From positions 35,403 to 99,402 of the forward strand of contig CAWBVG010000052.1 of NCBI GenBank assembly GCA_963792175.1: a stretch of DNA of 64,000 nucleotides. The letters run 5' to 3'. Of the stretch, positions 55,489 through 64,000 are shown piece after piece. The notes under the pieces are model-generated. The model had not been told where the DNA came from. It made no database searches and was given only the letters and a program-made list of their open reading frames with translations. How positions within the stretch are numbered: the first letter of the stretch is position 1; the number at the start of each line of letters is the position of its first letter. Both the position numbers and the translations under genes were made by a program. The DNA comes from CAWBVG01 sp963792175. Its GTDB lineage: Bacteria; Acidobacteriota; Vicinamibacteria; Vicinamibacterales; CAVVIG01.

Positions 55489-58240
55489 GTGATGGCTGAT
55501 CGTTCGCAACTGGTCTGGCAGCTGTATCACGCTGCGCGCGAACGCAGCGAGGTTGACCGGGCAGCGTTCTTGAACGCTGTCTGTGCCGACGATGCGAATC
55601 TACGGCACGAGATCGAATCCCTACTCCAACATGAAAGCGGTGGCCTGGTCACACGGACGGTTCAGGCCAGCAACCCGATTGATACGGCTGCCATGGCTCT
55701 CGCCATAACCGATGCAGCCGGGTTTCAGCCAGGAACCGTCGTTGGGAAGAGATACCGGATCGTCAGCCTACTCGGACGCGGCGCGATGGGTGAAGTCTAT
55801 CGAGCGGACGACCTCAAAGTGGCGCAGCAGGTTGCTCTGAAGTTTCTTCCGATGCGCTTTGCCGCCGATGCCGAGCGGATGAAGCGTTTCGTGAGCGAAG
55901 TGCGCCTCGCTCGCCAGATCTCGCACCCTAACGTCTGCAGGGTGCACGACATCGGCGAAGCCGATGGACGACAGGACCTGTCAATGGAGTACATCGATGG
56001 AGAGGACCTCGCGTCCTTGCTGAAGCGGATTGGGCGACTGCCTCACGAGAAAGTCGTGGAGATCGCGCGTCAGCTGTGTGCCGGACTGGCGGCAGCACAC
56101 GACCAGGGAGTCCTGCACCGCGATTTGAAGCCTGCCAATATCATGATCGACGGTCGCGGGCATGCTCGCATCGCCGATTTCGGACTCGCGGTGACCGCGC
56201 AGAGCTGTACGGCAGGAGAGATAGCGGGTACGCCATCGTACATGGCTCCAGAGCAAATTGTCGGCCGTAGCCTGACCGCGCAGACCGATATTTTCGCGCT
56301 CGGCCTCATTGTTCACGAGCTCCTCACCGGCAAGCGCGTATTCCAGGCAAGCACTTTTCAAGAACGTCGACTCACACAACGCGATGCTGAAGTGCTGGCG
56401 CGTTCGGCCATCGAGGCCGACATCTATCCACCGCTCAAGGACGTGATCGTTCGATGTCTGAAAGCGGATCCCGCGGCGAGGCCGGCCTCCGTCCGGTCGG
56501 TTGCGGCGGCCCTGCCTGGCGGCGCCGATCCACTCGCGGCGGCGCTTGCAGCCGGAGAGATCCCGTCTCCCGAGATGGTCGCGGCAGCCGGCGATACCTT
56601 ACTTCAGCCGACCGCCGTCTGGATTTGTCTCGGACTAGGCATCACAGGGCTGCTCGTTGCAGCCTGGCAAGTGCAACCAATGATGCTGTATCGACAGGCC
56701 ATGCTTACAAAGCCTCCGGAGGCCCTCGTCGAGCGCGCGCAGCAGGTCATAGCGTCGATGGGCTACCAGGAGGTTCCTGTCGATAGCGCATACTGGTTTG
56801 AGACGACTCAAACCTACGGCGAGCTGGCGGTCGAGAGGTCAGGGCTGTATGAGCCTTTCATCAGAGCGTCCAGGTCGTCGGAGCGAAGCGGTCTGGTATT
56901 TGTTTACCGCCAGAGTCCGCAATTCCTCGTGCCCGAAAACACACTTGGCGTCGTCCAATATCGCGAGCCTCCGGCAGACGTCCCTGGCATGGCCGACGTG
57001 ACGTTAGACCCGCAGGGGCGACTTGTTCGATTCGTCGCTGTGCCCGGTGCCATTCGCGGCTCGCCGACGGCGCGCGCCCCGGACTGGTCAGGTCCGTTTT
57101 TGGACGCGGGCCTCGACTTCAGCTCGTTCAATACAGTAGAGACAACGTGGACGCCACCCGTTGCGAACGACAGAGTGGCTGCGTGGGAAGGCGCTCGTCC
57201 GGATCGACCGACCGAGCGAATACGCGTCACGGCAGCCGCACGGGATGGGAGACCGGTTGTCTTCGATACGACGGACAACCTCCTTTCAACGACCACGAAC
57301 GCATCAGTCCGGTGGGGAGGACCCGCTTCCCAGATGGGCTTTGTCGCGGTGACGCTGGCTGCGTTGTTGGGCGCGGGAATCCTCGCACGGTCGAACATTC
57401 GTCAAGGACGTTGGGATCGCTCGGGTGCCCTGAAGATCGCAGGCGCCGTTTTTGTCGTCGGCCTGCTCTTGGGGCTCCTGCGAGCGGACCACGTCCCGAT
57501 AGCGAGAGACGAGTACCTGATCTTCGCCAGAATTGCCAGCTGGTACCTCTATAGCGCCGCTTTCATCTTTCTCATCTACGTCGCCTTCGAGCCGTTCGTG
57601 CGGCAGCGATGGCCGAGGGAATCTGACTTCCTGGACTCGCTTGCTTGCGGGCCGCGTGCGTGATCCCCTCGTCGGTCAAGACATCTTGATTGGGGCGGTG
57701 GCTGGCGTGGCAATCGCCTTGCTCCGCGAAGGCGAATTCATCGCGTCTCGGTGGCTCGGGCTCCGTACTCCGACACCGTTTACGTCTACATTGGACGGCC
57801 TCGGGTCATGGCGGCAGTTTGCCAGCCTAGCGTTGTTTGTTCCGGTCGAAGCCTTGTCGCTGGCTCTTGCCTGGTTGCTCATCCTGCTGCTCTTGCGAAT
57901 TGCCTTTCGCAGCGACAGGGTCGCCATCGTCGCCACTATCATCGTGGTCTTGCCGATCGTCACTCTTCCAGGCGACCATCGCGTGCTCGAAGTTTCTCTA
58001 GGCGTCCTGGTCGCGGCATTGTCGGTATTCGTGCTACTGCGGTTCGGTCTGCTGGCATTGGCGATCGAGATGTCTTTTGCAAATGCGCTCGCGCGCCTTC
58101 CGATCACGCTGAATTCATCGGAGTGGTACGTCGGGCGCTCGCTGTTGGTTCTGTTCTGTTTGGGGGGGCTGATCGGCTACGGCTTCCGCATGTCCTTAGC
58201 GGGCCGCCAGTTCTTTCGGCGCAGCCTGGTCGATGGCTGA
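55489..58240 (+). CDS. Membrane-anchored Ser/Thr protein kinase
   Basis: About 915 residues across one break near 57625. An N-terminal helical part (ARERSEVDRAAFLNAVCADD) precedes the kinase: GRGAMGEVYRADDLKVAQQVALKFL-type glycine loop and Lys, the catalytic loop VLHRDLKPANIMID, RIADFGLAV and GTPSYMAPEQ. All key residues are present. After it come a membrane helix (ICLGLGITGLLVAAWQV), a large extracytoplasmic part, and about seven more helices (FVAVTLAALLGAGILA, IAGAVFVVGLLLGLL, LALAWLLILLLLRIAF). This layout is common in Acidobacteriota. The signal it senses is unknown. Confidence 0.88.
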
Positions 58241-58399
58241 ACCACAACAGGTCGCTCGGGACTCACGTTCCTGATCGATAACAGCATCAGAACCTGACGA
58301 ACCAGATCCTCGTTGGTGGGTGCAACACGGTTGGAGGGACATCCACCGGCACGTCTGCCAACGTCACGCACCGTCCAGTGTTCCGCGCCGTCGACATCC

Positions 58400-58834
58400 T
58401 TACGGAACTTTCACGGAATCGTCGAACGTGATGGTGACCTTGACGGTCTTTCCACGCGCAACGTCGATCGCCTGCGGGTTGGGAGGATTCTTGCTGTACA
58501 TCCCAAGCGAGCAGCCCGAAGGCGGCGGGGACTGTGCGTCCCAGTTGCCGGTCGGATCGTGGGCTGCGCTCACAAATGCTGGAACTCTCTGAACATCTGA
58601 AAACGTCACCGTCCCCTTCTTCGAATTCAACGACAGGACGGCAACCGGAGGGCCGCCGCTCATATCGGAGGAATCCCAAAGAGCGACGTAGATCTTGTGG
58701 CTGGCGTTCACGATGCCGGAGCCCGTGTAATCGATATCAACCTGAATGGTCCGTTTGTCCGCGCTTGTTTGGGCGAGAGCGCAGACCGCACAGAGCACGA
58801 ACAGTCCCAGCATGGTCCACAGGCGCTTGCTCAT
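58400..58834 (-). CDS. Small secreted beta-rich protein
   Basis: GGAGGGGG precedes the start on the minus strand. Signal MSKRLWTMLGLFVLCAVCAL is followed by a beta-sandwich-like body: TIQVDIDYTGSGIVNASHKI, YVALWDSSDM, VAVLSLNSKKGTVTFSDVQ and KTVKVTITFDDS. It is 144 residues and resembles DUF2141-type proteins loosely. No function is known. The gene is intact. Confidence 0.7.
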   Translation of the reverse strand: MSKRLWTMLGLFVLCAVCALAQTSADKRTIQVDIDYTGSGIVNASHKIYVALWDSSDMSGGPPVAVLSLNSKKGTVTFSDVQRVPAFVSAAHDPTGNWDAQSPPPSGCSLGMYSKNPPNPQAIDVARGKTVKVTITFDDSVKVP

Positions 58835-58939
58835 TGCCCCCTCCTGTCGACGATTTCAGAACCTTGAGGATACCATCGCGGTACCAGCTTTTCGGCGGCC
58901 GCAAAAATGGACATGAAGCTCTACGGGACGACGTAGGCT

Positions 58940-59143
58940 GCGCGCGACCAGGAAAGCCGATTGGCGTGTACACCAAGTTGCGCAAGCGGACAGAGCTGGA
59001 GGACTCGACGTGCCGCCCCTTGCTGCAAGGCGCGCTGCACGACTCTTGCGAGATGGAAACCTGAAGATGAGCGCACGAGTTGACGGCCGCTTGATCGGCG
59101 TCTCACTCAGCGAGTCCATCAACTCGCCCATGACAAGGGCTGA
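58940..59143 (+). pseudogene. Decayed copy of the hicB 3' half
   Basis: The reading RPGKPIGVYTKLRKRTELED aligns with RASKAIRLYAALRKQADRKD of HicB, and LAARRAARLLRDGNLKMSAR aligns with LAARRAVRLLRGGKLKMSAR. The helix-turn-helix then degrades but the stop (59141-59143) is in the matching place. Frame changes and substitutions are many. No hicA copy precedes it. Confidence 0.8.
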
Positions 59144-59229
59144 ATCAGTACCTGGCAGGCCACTGGCAGGAGCGGCACAACAACAGGCGGGACCAGCGGG
59201 TACCGGTCGAAACCCTGATCTGCGAAATC

Positions 59230-59295
59230 AGGCCAGAATACGGCGATTCCTGCCGTTTCGTTCGGCTATCAATTCAAGATGGGGCGGCTTAAAAT
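59230..59295 (+). repeat. Diverged repeat B (matches 54675-54740)
   Basis: This is the partner of repeat A; about two-thirds of bases agree. Here its 3' end runs directly into a tRNA-Leu fragment, so the GGCTTAAAA core is clearly part of an anticodon arm. Confidence 0.5.
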
Positions 59296-59342
59296 CCTGG
59301 GTCCCGCGAAAGGGCGTGTGGGTTCGATGCCCGCCCCCGGCA
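59285..59342 (+). pseudogene. 3' half of a tRNA-Leu (UAA)
   Basis: GGCTTAAAATCC gives an anticodon arm with TAA. A variable arm (GTCCCGCGAAAGGGCGT), a T arm (GTGGGTTCGATGCCCGC) and the 3' acceptor strand CCCCGGC plus A (59335-59342) follow. No matching 5' half exists and no CCA is encoded. The T arm differs from the intact tRNA at 52174, so it derives from another copy. Confidence 0.7.
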
Positions 59343-59372
59343 TTCACTTACGGCGATTTGACCTGCTTCAAT

Positions 59373-59394
59373 GATTGGCCCACGTGGGCCAATC
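59373..59394. promoter_or_regulatory. Perfect 22-bp palindrome
   Basis: GATTGGCCCAC followed directly by GTGGGCCAATC, with no spacer. It begins 31 bases after the tRNA fragment and ends 9 bases before an ATG at 59404. It could be an operator or a recombinase site. Confidence 0.55.
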
Positions 59395-59403
59395 GAGCTA
59401 CCC

Positions 59404-59571
59404 ATGACCGTCACGCTCTTAATCGCAATTTGGGGTGCTGTAGTTTCGACAGCGCTCGCGATCCGAACGATCTGGGAGATCCATCCAGGATGGTCGCTGG
59501 CCTTGTGCGCGAGGATGTTCACCGCGCGCCCTATCGCCCCGACCGATGGTCAGGCCCGGTTCACCGGGTGA
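59404..59571 (+). CDS. Small membrane ORF, uncertain
   Basis: MTVTLLIAIWGAVVSTALAI is a plausible membrane helix, followed by RTIWEIH and a tail that looks non-coding. It may be the remnant of a longer mobile-element protein whose frame is lost. Its position just after a perfect palindrome is the main reason to list it. Confidence 0.25.
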   Translation: MTVTLLIAIWGAVVSTALAIRTIWEIHPGWSLALCARMFTARPIAPTDGQARFTG

Positions 59572-59620
59572 CCGTGACGCGGCAAGCGTCCTGACGATCT
59601 GCGAGATCAAACGCTGCTCG

Positions 59621-59785
59621 GCGTCGACGCGGCGAACGGGCATCGGTGCTGCCACCCTTCCTCGACCATCCGGCGCGTCCAGCCGGAACGCTCCACTACC
59701 ACGAGCTCCAAGGGTTCTTGTTCACCATCGCGAGCGTGCCCGAGTTGATCCAGCCATCGAAGTGGTTGCCGATCGCGTTGCCGCG
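59621..59785 (+). pseudogene. Decayed copy of the yecA-like gene start
   Basis: FLDHPARPAGTLHYHELQGF and LFTIASVPELIQPSKWLPIA align with the gene at 53079 with few changes. After that the match ends. It preserves a TG pair that the longer copy lacks, keeping the frame open where that one is broken. Confidence 0.85.
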
Positions 59786-59947
59786 GCGCTGTGGTCGGCG
59801 ACGATTCGAAGGCGTCACTCAGATTCACCTCTAACGCATTGAACGGTGGACAGTTATTCGCTCACTGTTTCCTGCTCCCGATTCATCGAACATCGCGGCT
59901 CAGGTTCCGTCACAGGGGGCATCGATTCGAACCTAAAGGAGCCCGCG

Positions 59948-60508
59948 ATGCGAACCATTGCCAGACTGACCTCGAGCCTCCCGATCGGCATGTTGCTCCT
60001 CGGCGCCAGCGCCTGCAGCAGTCCCTCGGCGCCCACGCGCGTCGCTGACGAGAACGCGTTGGCGATCAGCGTGGCTCCGGCCGCGCAAGAAGACATGCTC
60101 CCCGGAGTCGGGCAGGCGAGCACCATGGCGACCGAGGCGGTCAACGGCGCGGCGGCCGTGCGAGCGGTCTACTTCGCCGTCGCCGTCTCGGCCGGACTGG
60201 ACCGCTACCGCAACGACATCACGGGGTTCGCGGTCGGCACCAACCTGCAGGGCACCTGGAACGATGCGGTCACGGATTGCGAGAACAAGGGCGGCGGGTC
60301 CTGCAACGTCGACAACTGGTGCGCCGTGGGCGCGAATACGCCATACGTCGCGTTTGCGCGCTCGTCAGTCTACAGCGCGAAGTACCTGGACCGCGGCGTC
60401 TCCGGATTCGCCTGCAACTACACGACCCGCACCGCCGCCGTTTCGAGGGCGTTGGGCGCCTGCAGCCTGAGCGGCTGCTATCTGCGGGTCTCCGGCCGCG
60501 CCCGATGA
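59948..60508 (+). CDS. Lipoprotein with DUF4189-like C-terminus
   Basis: AAAGGAGCCC precedes the ATG. MRTIARLTSSLPIGMLLLGA SAC carries a lipobox (GASAC). The C-terminal half has six Cys (DCENKGGGSCNVDNWC, FACNYTT, GACSLSGCY), which suggests disulfides, and the DUF4189-like words WNDAVTDCE and AVSRALGAC. It is probably a surface or periplasmic lipoprotein of about 186 residues. Function is unknown. Confidence 0.75.
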   Translation: MRTIARLTSSLPIGMLLLGASACSSPSAPTRVADENALAISVAPAAQEDMLPGVGQASTMATEAVNGAAAVRAVYFAVAVSAGLDRYRNDITGFAVGTNLQGTWNDAVTDCENKGGGSCNVDNWCAVGANTPYVAFARSSVYSAKYLDRGVSGFACNYTTRTAAVSRALGACSLSGCYLRVSGRAR

Positions 60509-60639
60509 GTAGTCAACCGTCACGAATGGGCGGGCCTGCGACACTAACCGGCCGGGTGCACCGTCACCCGGCACAGGGTCCTGTACAGCATCGCCGGTGC
60601 GCTTCCGCCAACCCGGCCGTGTCTGTCGTGGAGGAGGGC

Positions 60640-60668
60640 CGCGAGGGTTCGATTCCCGCTACCGCACC
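60640..60668 (+). pseudogene. Possible tRNA 3'-end fragment
   Basis: GAGGGTTCGATTCCCGC is a T-arm-like stem and loop with four of five pairs, followed by TACCGCACC, which resembles an acceptor end. No 5' half is found. The call is weak. Confidence 0.3.
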
Positions 60669-60739
60669 GTGTCACCAGCGACAGTGCGAATCGGTACTTG
60701 CACGAGCCTCGAGCGACCTGATATTGTTCGTGGCAAAAT

Positions 60740-61084
60740 ATGGCCGCGAACAAGCTGGAACGCGAATTGAGGCGCGGCAGCGCCGAGCTGTTGATTCTGG
60801 CGCTGCTGGAAGAGCGGCAGCGCCATGGCTACGAAATCGGTCAGCTGATCGCCAGTCGATCCAAGGGTGCGATCAATTTCCACATCACATCCCTGTATCC
60901 GACGCTGTACCGCCTCGAGGATGGCGGGTTCGTCGAGGGACGATGGGTCGAGCGCGCCGCTCAGCGCCGGCGCCGCTACTACAAGCTCACGAAATCGGGC
61001 CGTCGGGTTCTCGCCAGCCAACGCACCACGTGGGAACAGTTCTTCGGCGCATTGAGTCGCGTGGCCAAATTGAGCCGCGCCTGA
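60740..61084 (+). CDS. PadR-family transcriptional regulator
   Basis: A 114-residue winged-helix protein: ELRRGSAELLILALLEERQR, HGYEIGQLIASRSKGAINF, then the wing LYPTLYRLEDGGFVEGRWVE and KLTKSGRRVLASQRTTWEQF. PadR genes are regularly placed just before ADOP permeases in Acidobacteriota, as here (12 bases apart), and are expected to control them. Confidence 0.9.
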   Translation: MAANKLERELRRGSAELLILALLEERQRHGYEIGQLIASRSKGAINFHITSLYPTLYRLEDGGFVEGRWVERAAQRRRRYYKLTKSGRRVLASQRTTWEQFFGALSRVAKLSRA

Positions 61085-61095
61085 GGGAGGCCGAC

Positions 61096-63782
61096 GTGGA
61101 GTTCAAGTCTCGGCTTCGCATCGCCCTTCCTGATGTTGACGAAGACATCGTCTCGGAACTCGCGGAGCACGCCAAGGCGACCTACGAATCGGCTCGGGCA
61201 TCTGGATACGACGCGGACGAGGCCGAGCGCCGCGTGGGGATACAGATCCGGGCGTGGGTCGATCACGCCGACTCCCTGCGTCGCCGGCCCAAGACTGTGC
61301 CGGCAGTCGCCCCGCCGGTTCCAGTGACGAATCACATCACCGCCACGCGTCAGGACGTTCGATACGCGTGGCGCTTGATCAAGCGGCAGCCGGGATACGC
61401 AGCCTTGCTGATCGCGACCATGGCCCTCGGTATCGCCGCAACCACCGTGCTCGGCAGCGTGGCATACGGTGTTCTGTTGAAGCCGCTGCCATGGGCGAAC
61501 GCACCGCGGCTGGTGCGGTTCTACGAAACGCGACAGGGGAGCACCCGCCGGACGCCACCGGTGATGACGAACCTGACGCGACCTCGAGTGGCAAAAAGGA
61601 GCGCGCACGCTCGAAGCGATTGGCGCGTGGTCGACGAACCTCGTCCCGGTGGGCGACGAACGCCCGGAGCGCATTCGCGCAACGGCGCTGACGCCGAGCT
61701 TGCTGACGCTGCTCGAAGCGGTACCGCTCAAGGGTCGCTTGTTCGTCCCCGGCGACGACGAGCCGGCGCGCGCGCCGTCGTCCTGGTTTCTCACGGTTTC
61801 TGGCAGGAACGCTTCGGCGGCCGCACGGACATCGTCGGCCAGACGATCAGAATCAACGCGAAGATGCACACGATCGTCGGGGTGATGCCGCCGACGTTTG
61901 CGTTTCCGGACTCGAACACGCGGATGTGGATCACGCTCTCCATGCCGCCGGTGATTGGTCCGTCCGGCTTCACGCTTTCGATGTTCCAGGCCATCGGACG
62001 GCTGAAGCCGGGTGTGTCGCCGGCGCAAGCGGCCGGGGAGGCGACTGCCCTGGGCGAGGCGGACCAGCGCATGGTCCTGTGGCGTTGGCGGTGTTCGGCA
62101 GCGACGGACCGGTCGAGGTCACCGCCATTCCGCTGCGCGAGGCGCTGACCGCCGACGTGAAGCCGGCAATTCTCGTCTTGCTCGTCGCGGTGTTTCTGTT
62201 GCTGACGACAGCGACGGCGAACGCGGCGAGCCTTCAGCTCGCGCGCGCCACCGGCCGACGTCGCGAGCTCGCGATACGCGCCGCCATCGGTGCCGGAAAA
62301 GCCCAACTCGTTCGGCAGGCACTGACGGAAAACGTGTTGTTCGGTCTCCTCGGTGGCGTGGCCGGAATCGCGCTGGCGGCGGCGATGCATCAGGCGCTGC
62401 CGCGGTTCCTGCCGTCAAATTTTCCTCGCGTGACGGAGATTGCGTTCGACGTTCGGATTCAGGCGTTTGCGGTTCTGGTGTCCGTGGTCGTCGGCGTCGG
62501 ATGCGGCCTGTTGCCGGCATGGAATGCCGCGCGCGCGAACGTCGTTGCGGGGCTCGTGGAAGACGCCCTGGCTCCGGTCGGCGGTGGCTTGCGGTCGGCC
62601 GTCGGGCGCGTGCGTGCGGCGATCATGACCGGACAGGTGGCTATCGCATCGATTCTGCTCATTGCGTCAGTGCTGCTGTGTCGCAGCTTTCTCGCGATGC
62701 TGCACGCCGAGGTCGGCTACGACCCGACGAACGTGTTGACGGCGACCATCATTTTGCCAAGCGGTGATTTTTCCCCACAACGTCGCGCGCAGGTCGTCGA
62801 CGAGGTCGTGACAAGGGTGCTTGCTGTTCCCGGGGTGACGCATGCAGCCTACACGACGGCCACGCCATTCAGTTCGGTCATTGGGCTGGCGTCGTTGCAG
62901 CTGCGTAAGCACGACGGCGGGACGCAGTCAATCCAGACCGGCATCCGGAGTGTCAGCGCGGGTTATTTCGCGGCGCTGGGGCAACGTGTCGTCGAGGGGC
63001 GCGAATTCGCAGCCAGCGATGCCGGCACCGATGCGACGGTCGTCATCGTCAGCCACGAGTTTTCGCGGCGTTTTCTCGACGGCCGCGCGCTCGGTTGGAC
63101 GGTCCCGGACGATGACAATCAACCGGGCCGTCCTGAGATTCATCGCCGCATCATCGGCGTCGTCGACGACACCGTCAGGCAAAACGTCACCGACACGCCG
63201 GAACCCGAAATCTTCCTGCTCGCACGAAATCACGCGCTTCAGGCCGAGCAGGTTTCTCTCGTGGTGCGAACAGCCGCCGATCCGCACGCGCTGATCCGAT
63301 CGGTCCGCAGCGCAGCGCAGACGGCGGCGCCGGCCGCCGTCGTCGAAGGGGTCATGACGATGGAGGACAAGGTGGCGACGACCTTGTCACGTCCGCGTCT
63401 CTATGCCGTGTTGTTGACGACGTTTGCGGCGTTCGCGCTCACGATTGCCGGCGTCGGCTTGTTCGGCGTGTTGTCCTACACGGTCGCCTTGCGCGCCCGC
63501 GAGATCGGCGTGCGGACGGCGCTTGGTGCTCGCGCGCTGGACATCGTCGGGCTCGTGCTGAAGCAGTCGATGGGCATTGCGCTGACCGGAGTCAGCGTTG
63601 GTGTGCTGGCGTCGATGTGGCTGACGCGTGCGTTGCAGGGGCTGCTGTTTGGTGTGACCTCTCACGATCTCGTGACGTTCGTCGGTGTGACGGCACTGCT
63701 CCTCGTCGTCACGGCTATCGCGACAATCACGCCGGCGCGACGAGCAGCCACGCTCGATCCGATTAAGGCTCTGCGGTCATAG
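61096..63782 (+). CDS. ADOP-type ABC transporter permease with N-terminal helical domain
   Basis: The GTG at 61096 follows GGGAGG. An N-terminal region (MEFKSRLRIALPDVDEDIVS, ELAEHAKATYESARASGYDA) as in PadR-linked ADOPs precedes the first helix (YAALLIATMALGIAATTVLG). Breaks near 61575, 61775 and 62060 lie in the first periplasmic domain (IVGQTIRINAKMHTIVGVMP). The rest is intact: AILVLLVAVFLLLTTATANA, VRQALTENVLFGLLGGVAGI and a C-terminus ARRAATLDPIKALRS. No ATPase is present. The substrate is unknown. Confidence 0.9.
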
Positions 63783-63888
63783 CCTCGCGTGCGCGCTCAC
63801 GTTCGACCTCGTCGTCGATGGCAAGACGCGTCAAAGCGGCCAGCTTGATGGCCTGTTCACGCGCGGGTTCTTCCCTCCGATCCGTCAC
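63763..63888 (-). CDS. Possible small ORF, uncertain
   Basis: A GTG-started frame of 41 residues, helical and charged (LAALTRLAIDDEVERERARE), overlaps the permease 3' end. No ribosome site is clear. It may be chance. Confidence 0.2.
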   Translation of the reverse strand: MTDRREEPAREQAIKLAALTRLAIDDEVERERAREAMTAEP

Positions 63889-63901
63889 TATCCTGACAGG
63901 T

Positions 63902-64000
63902 GTGACCCGCGGGCGCGAACTCTACGACGAAGAATGGATAGGACCGGCGAGCGTGCGAACTTTCGACACTGCGTCCGCTCCGGCGGCGCTTGATCACGCG
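63902..64000 (+). CDS. Partial ORF at window edge
   Basis: A GTG at 63902 opens a frame that stays open to the edge (GRELYDEEWIGPASVRTFDT). Amino-acid use looks coding, but only 33 residues are visible. No family is recognised. Confidence 0.3.
   Translation, partial: MTRGRELYDEEWIGPASVRTFDTASAPAALDHA

Noticed and set aside
58241..58399. Coding sequence between the kinase and the secreted protein
   Set aside because: No frame with coding character or ribosome site was seen.
52174..59342. The intact tRNA-Leu and the 3' half at 59285 as direct attL/attR copies
   Set aside because: Their T arms and variable arms differ too much to be recent duplicates of one att site, and no integrase is present.

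Overview
The window looks like a stretch of chromosome from an Acidobacteriota bacterium, most likely of the soil class Vicinamibacteria (subdivision 6); this is inferred from gene content, not from a marker gene. The DNA is very GC-rich. It carries several families that are typical of this phylum: TIGR03435 secreted proteins, an Oar-like TonB-dependent receptor with a carboxypeptidase-regulatory domain, a TIGR03436 VWFA-related protein, two long MacB/FtsX permeases of the ADOP type (one with a PadR regulator), a large Ser/Thr kinase with a membrane C-terminus, and DUF1592/DUF1552 proteins.

Layout. 0-10.2 kb: cell-envelope and secreted proteins (two TIGR03435 copies, TonB receptor, VWA protein), a nucleotidyltransferase, an EEP-type hydrolase, a BACON lipoprotein and a methyltransferase. 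10.3-16.8 kb: a tight same-strand run with overlapping starts and stops (M28 peptidase, ankyrin protein, YhdH/AcuI oxidoreductase, PEBP-like protein, Tat-type gluconate dehydrogenase subunit 3, GMC oxidoreductase). 16.8-20.9 kb: outer-membrane barrel, M48 protease, ferritin-like protein, small DNA-binding-like protein, a prepilin with a sigma54-type promoter, a ferredoxin. 21-26.2 kb: leucine catabolism on the minus strand (liuB, liuC, liuD, liuE). 26.5-30.5 kb: a sigma54 response regulator followed by a sigma54-type promoter and a membrane-protein operon (small anchored protein, DUF948-like, YtxH, BrkB). 30.5-41.2 kb: PfpI-like protein, DUF255 thioredoxin-like protein, second prepilin, two secreted LRR proteins, DUF1592 and DUF1552. 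41.2-47.9 kb: minus-strand secreted hydrolases (cupin, MBL-fold, DUF1080, sulfatase, alpha/beta hydrolase, membrane protein). 48-52 kb: ADOP permease, STAS, two NTF2-like proteins. 52.2-60.7 kb: an accessory-looking region with tRNA-Leu genes and fragments, HicAB, a YecA-like SEC-C protein, DinB, a HepT relic, a Ser/Thr kinase, and decayed second copies of hicB and yecA. 60.7 kb to the end: PadR plus ADOP permease.

Two features dominate how the sequence reads. First, more than 40 single-base frame breaks interrupt otherwise well-conserved genes, including housekeeping ones, so many CDS entries give the full gene span across a break. Uncorrected long-read errors are the simplest explanation, but this cannot be proved here. 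Second, the gaps between genes often hold inverted repeats built from short tandem words (for example GGTGATTG, CACGAAGT, GGGGACTG). Other short elements lie in frame inside proteins. The strongest candidates for something little described are this hairpin family, the tRNA-Leu-associated region with duplicated toxin-antitoxin remains, and the sigma54 promoter pairing with the membrane operon.
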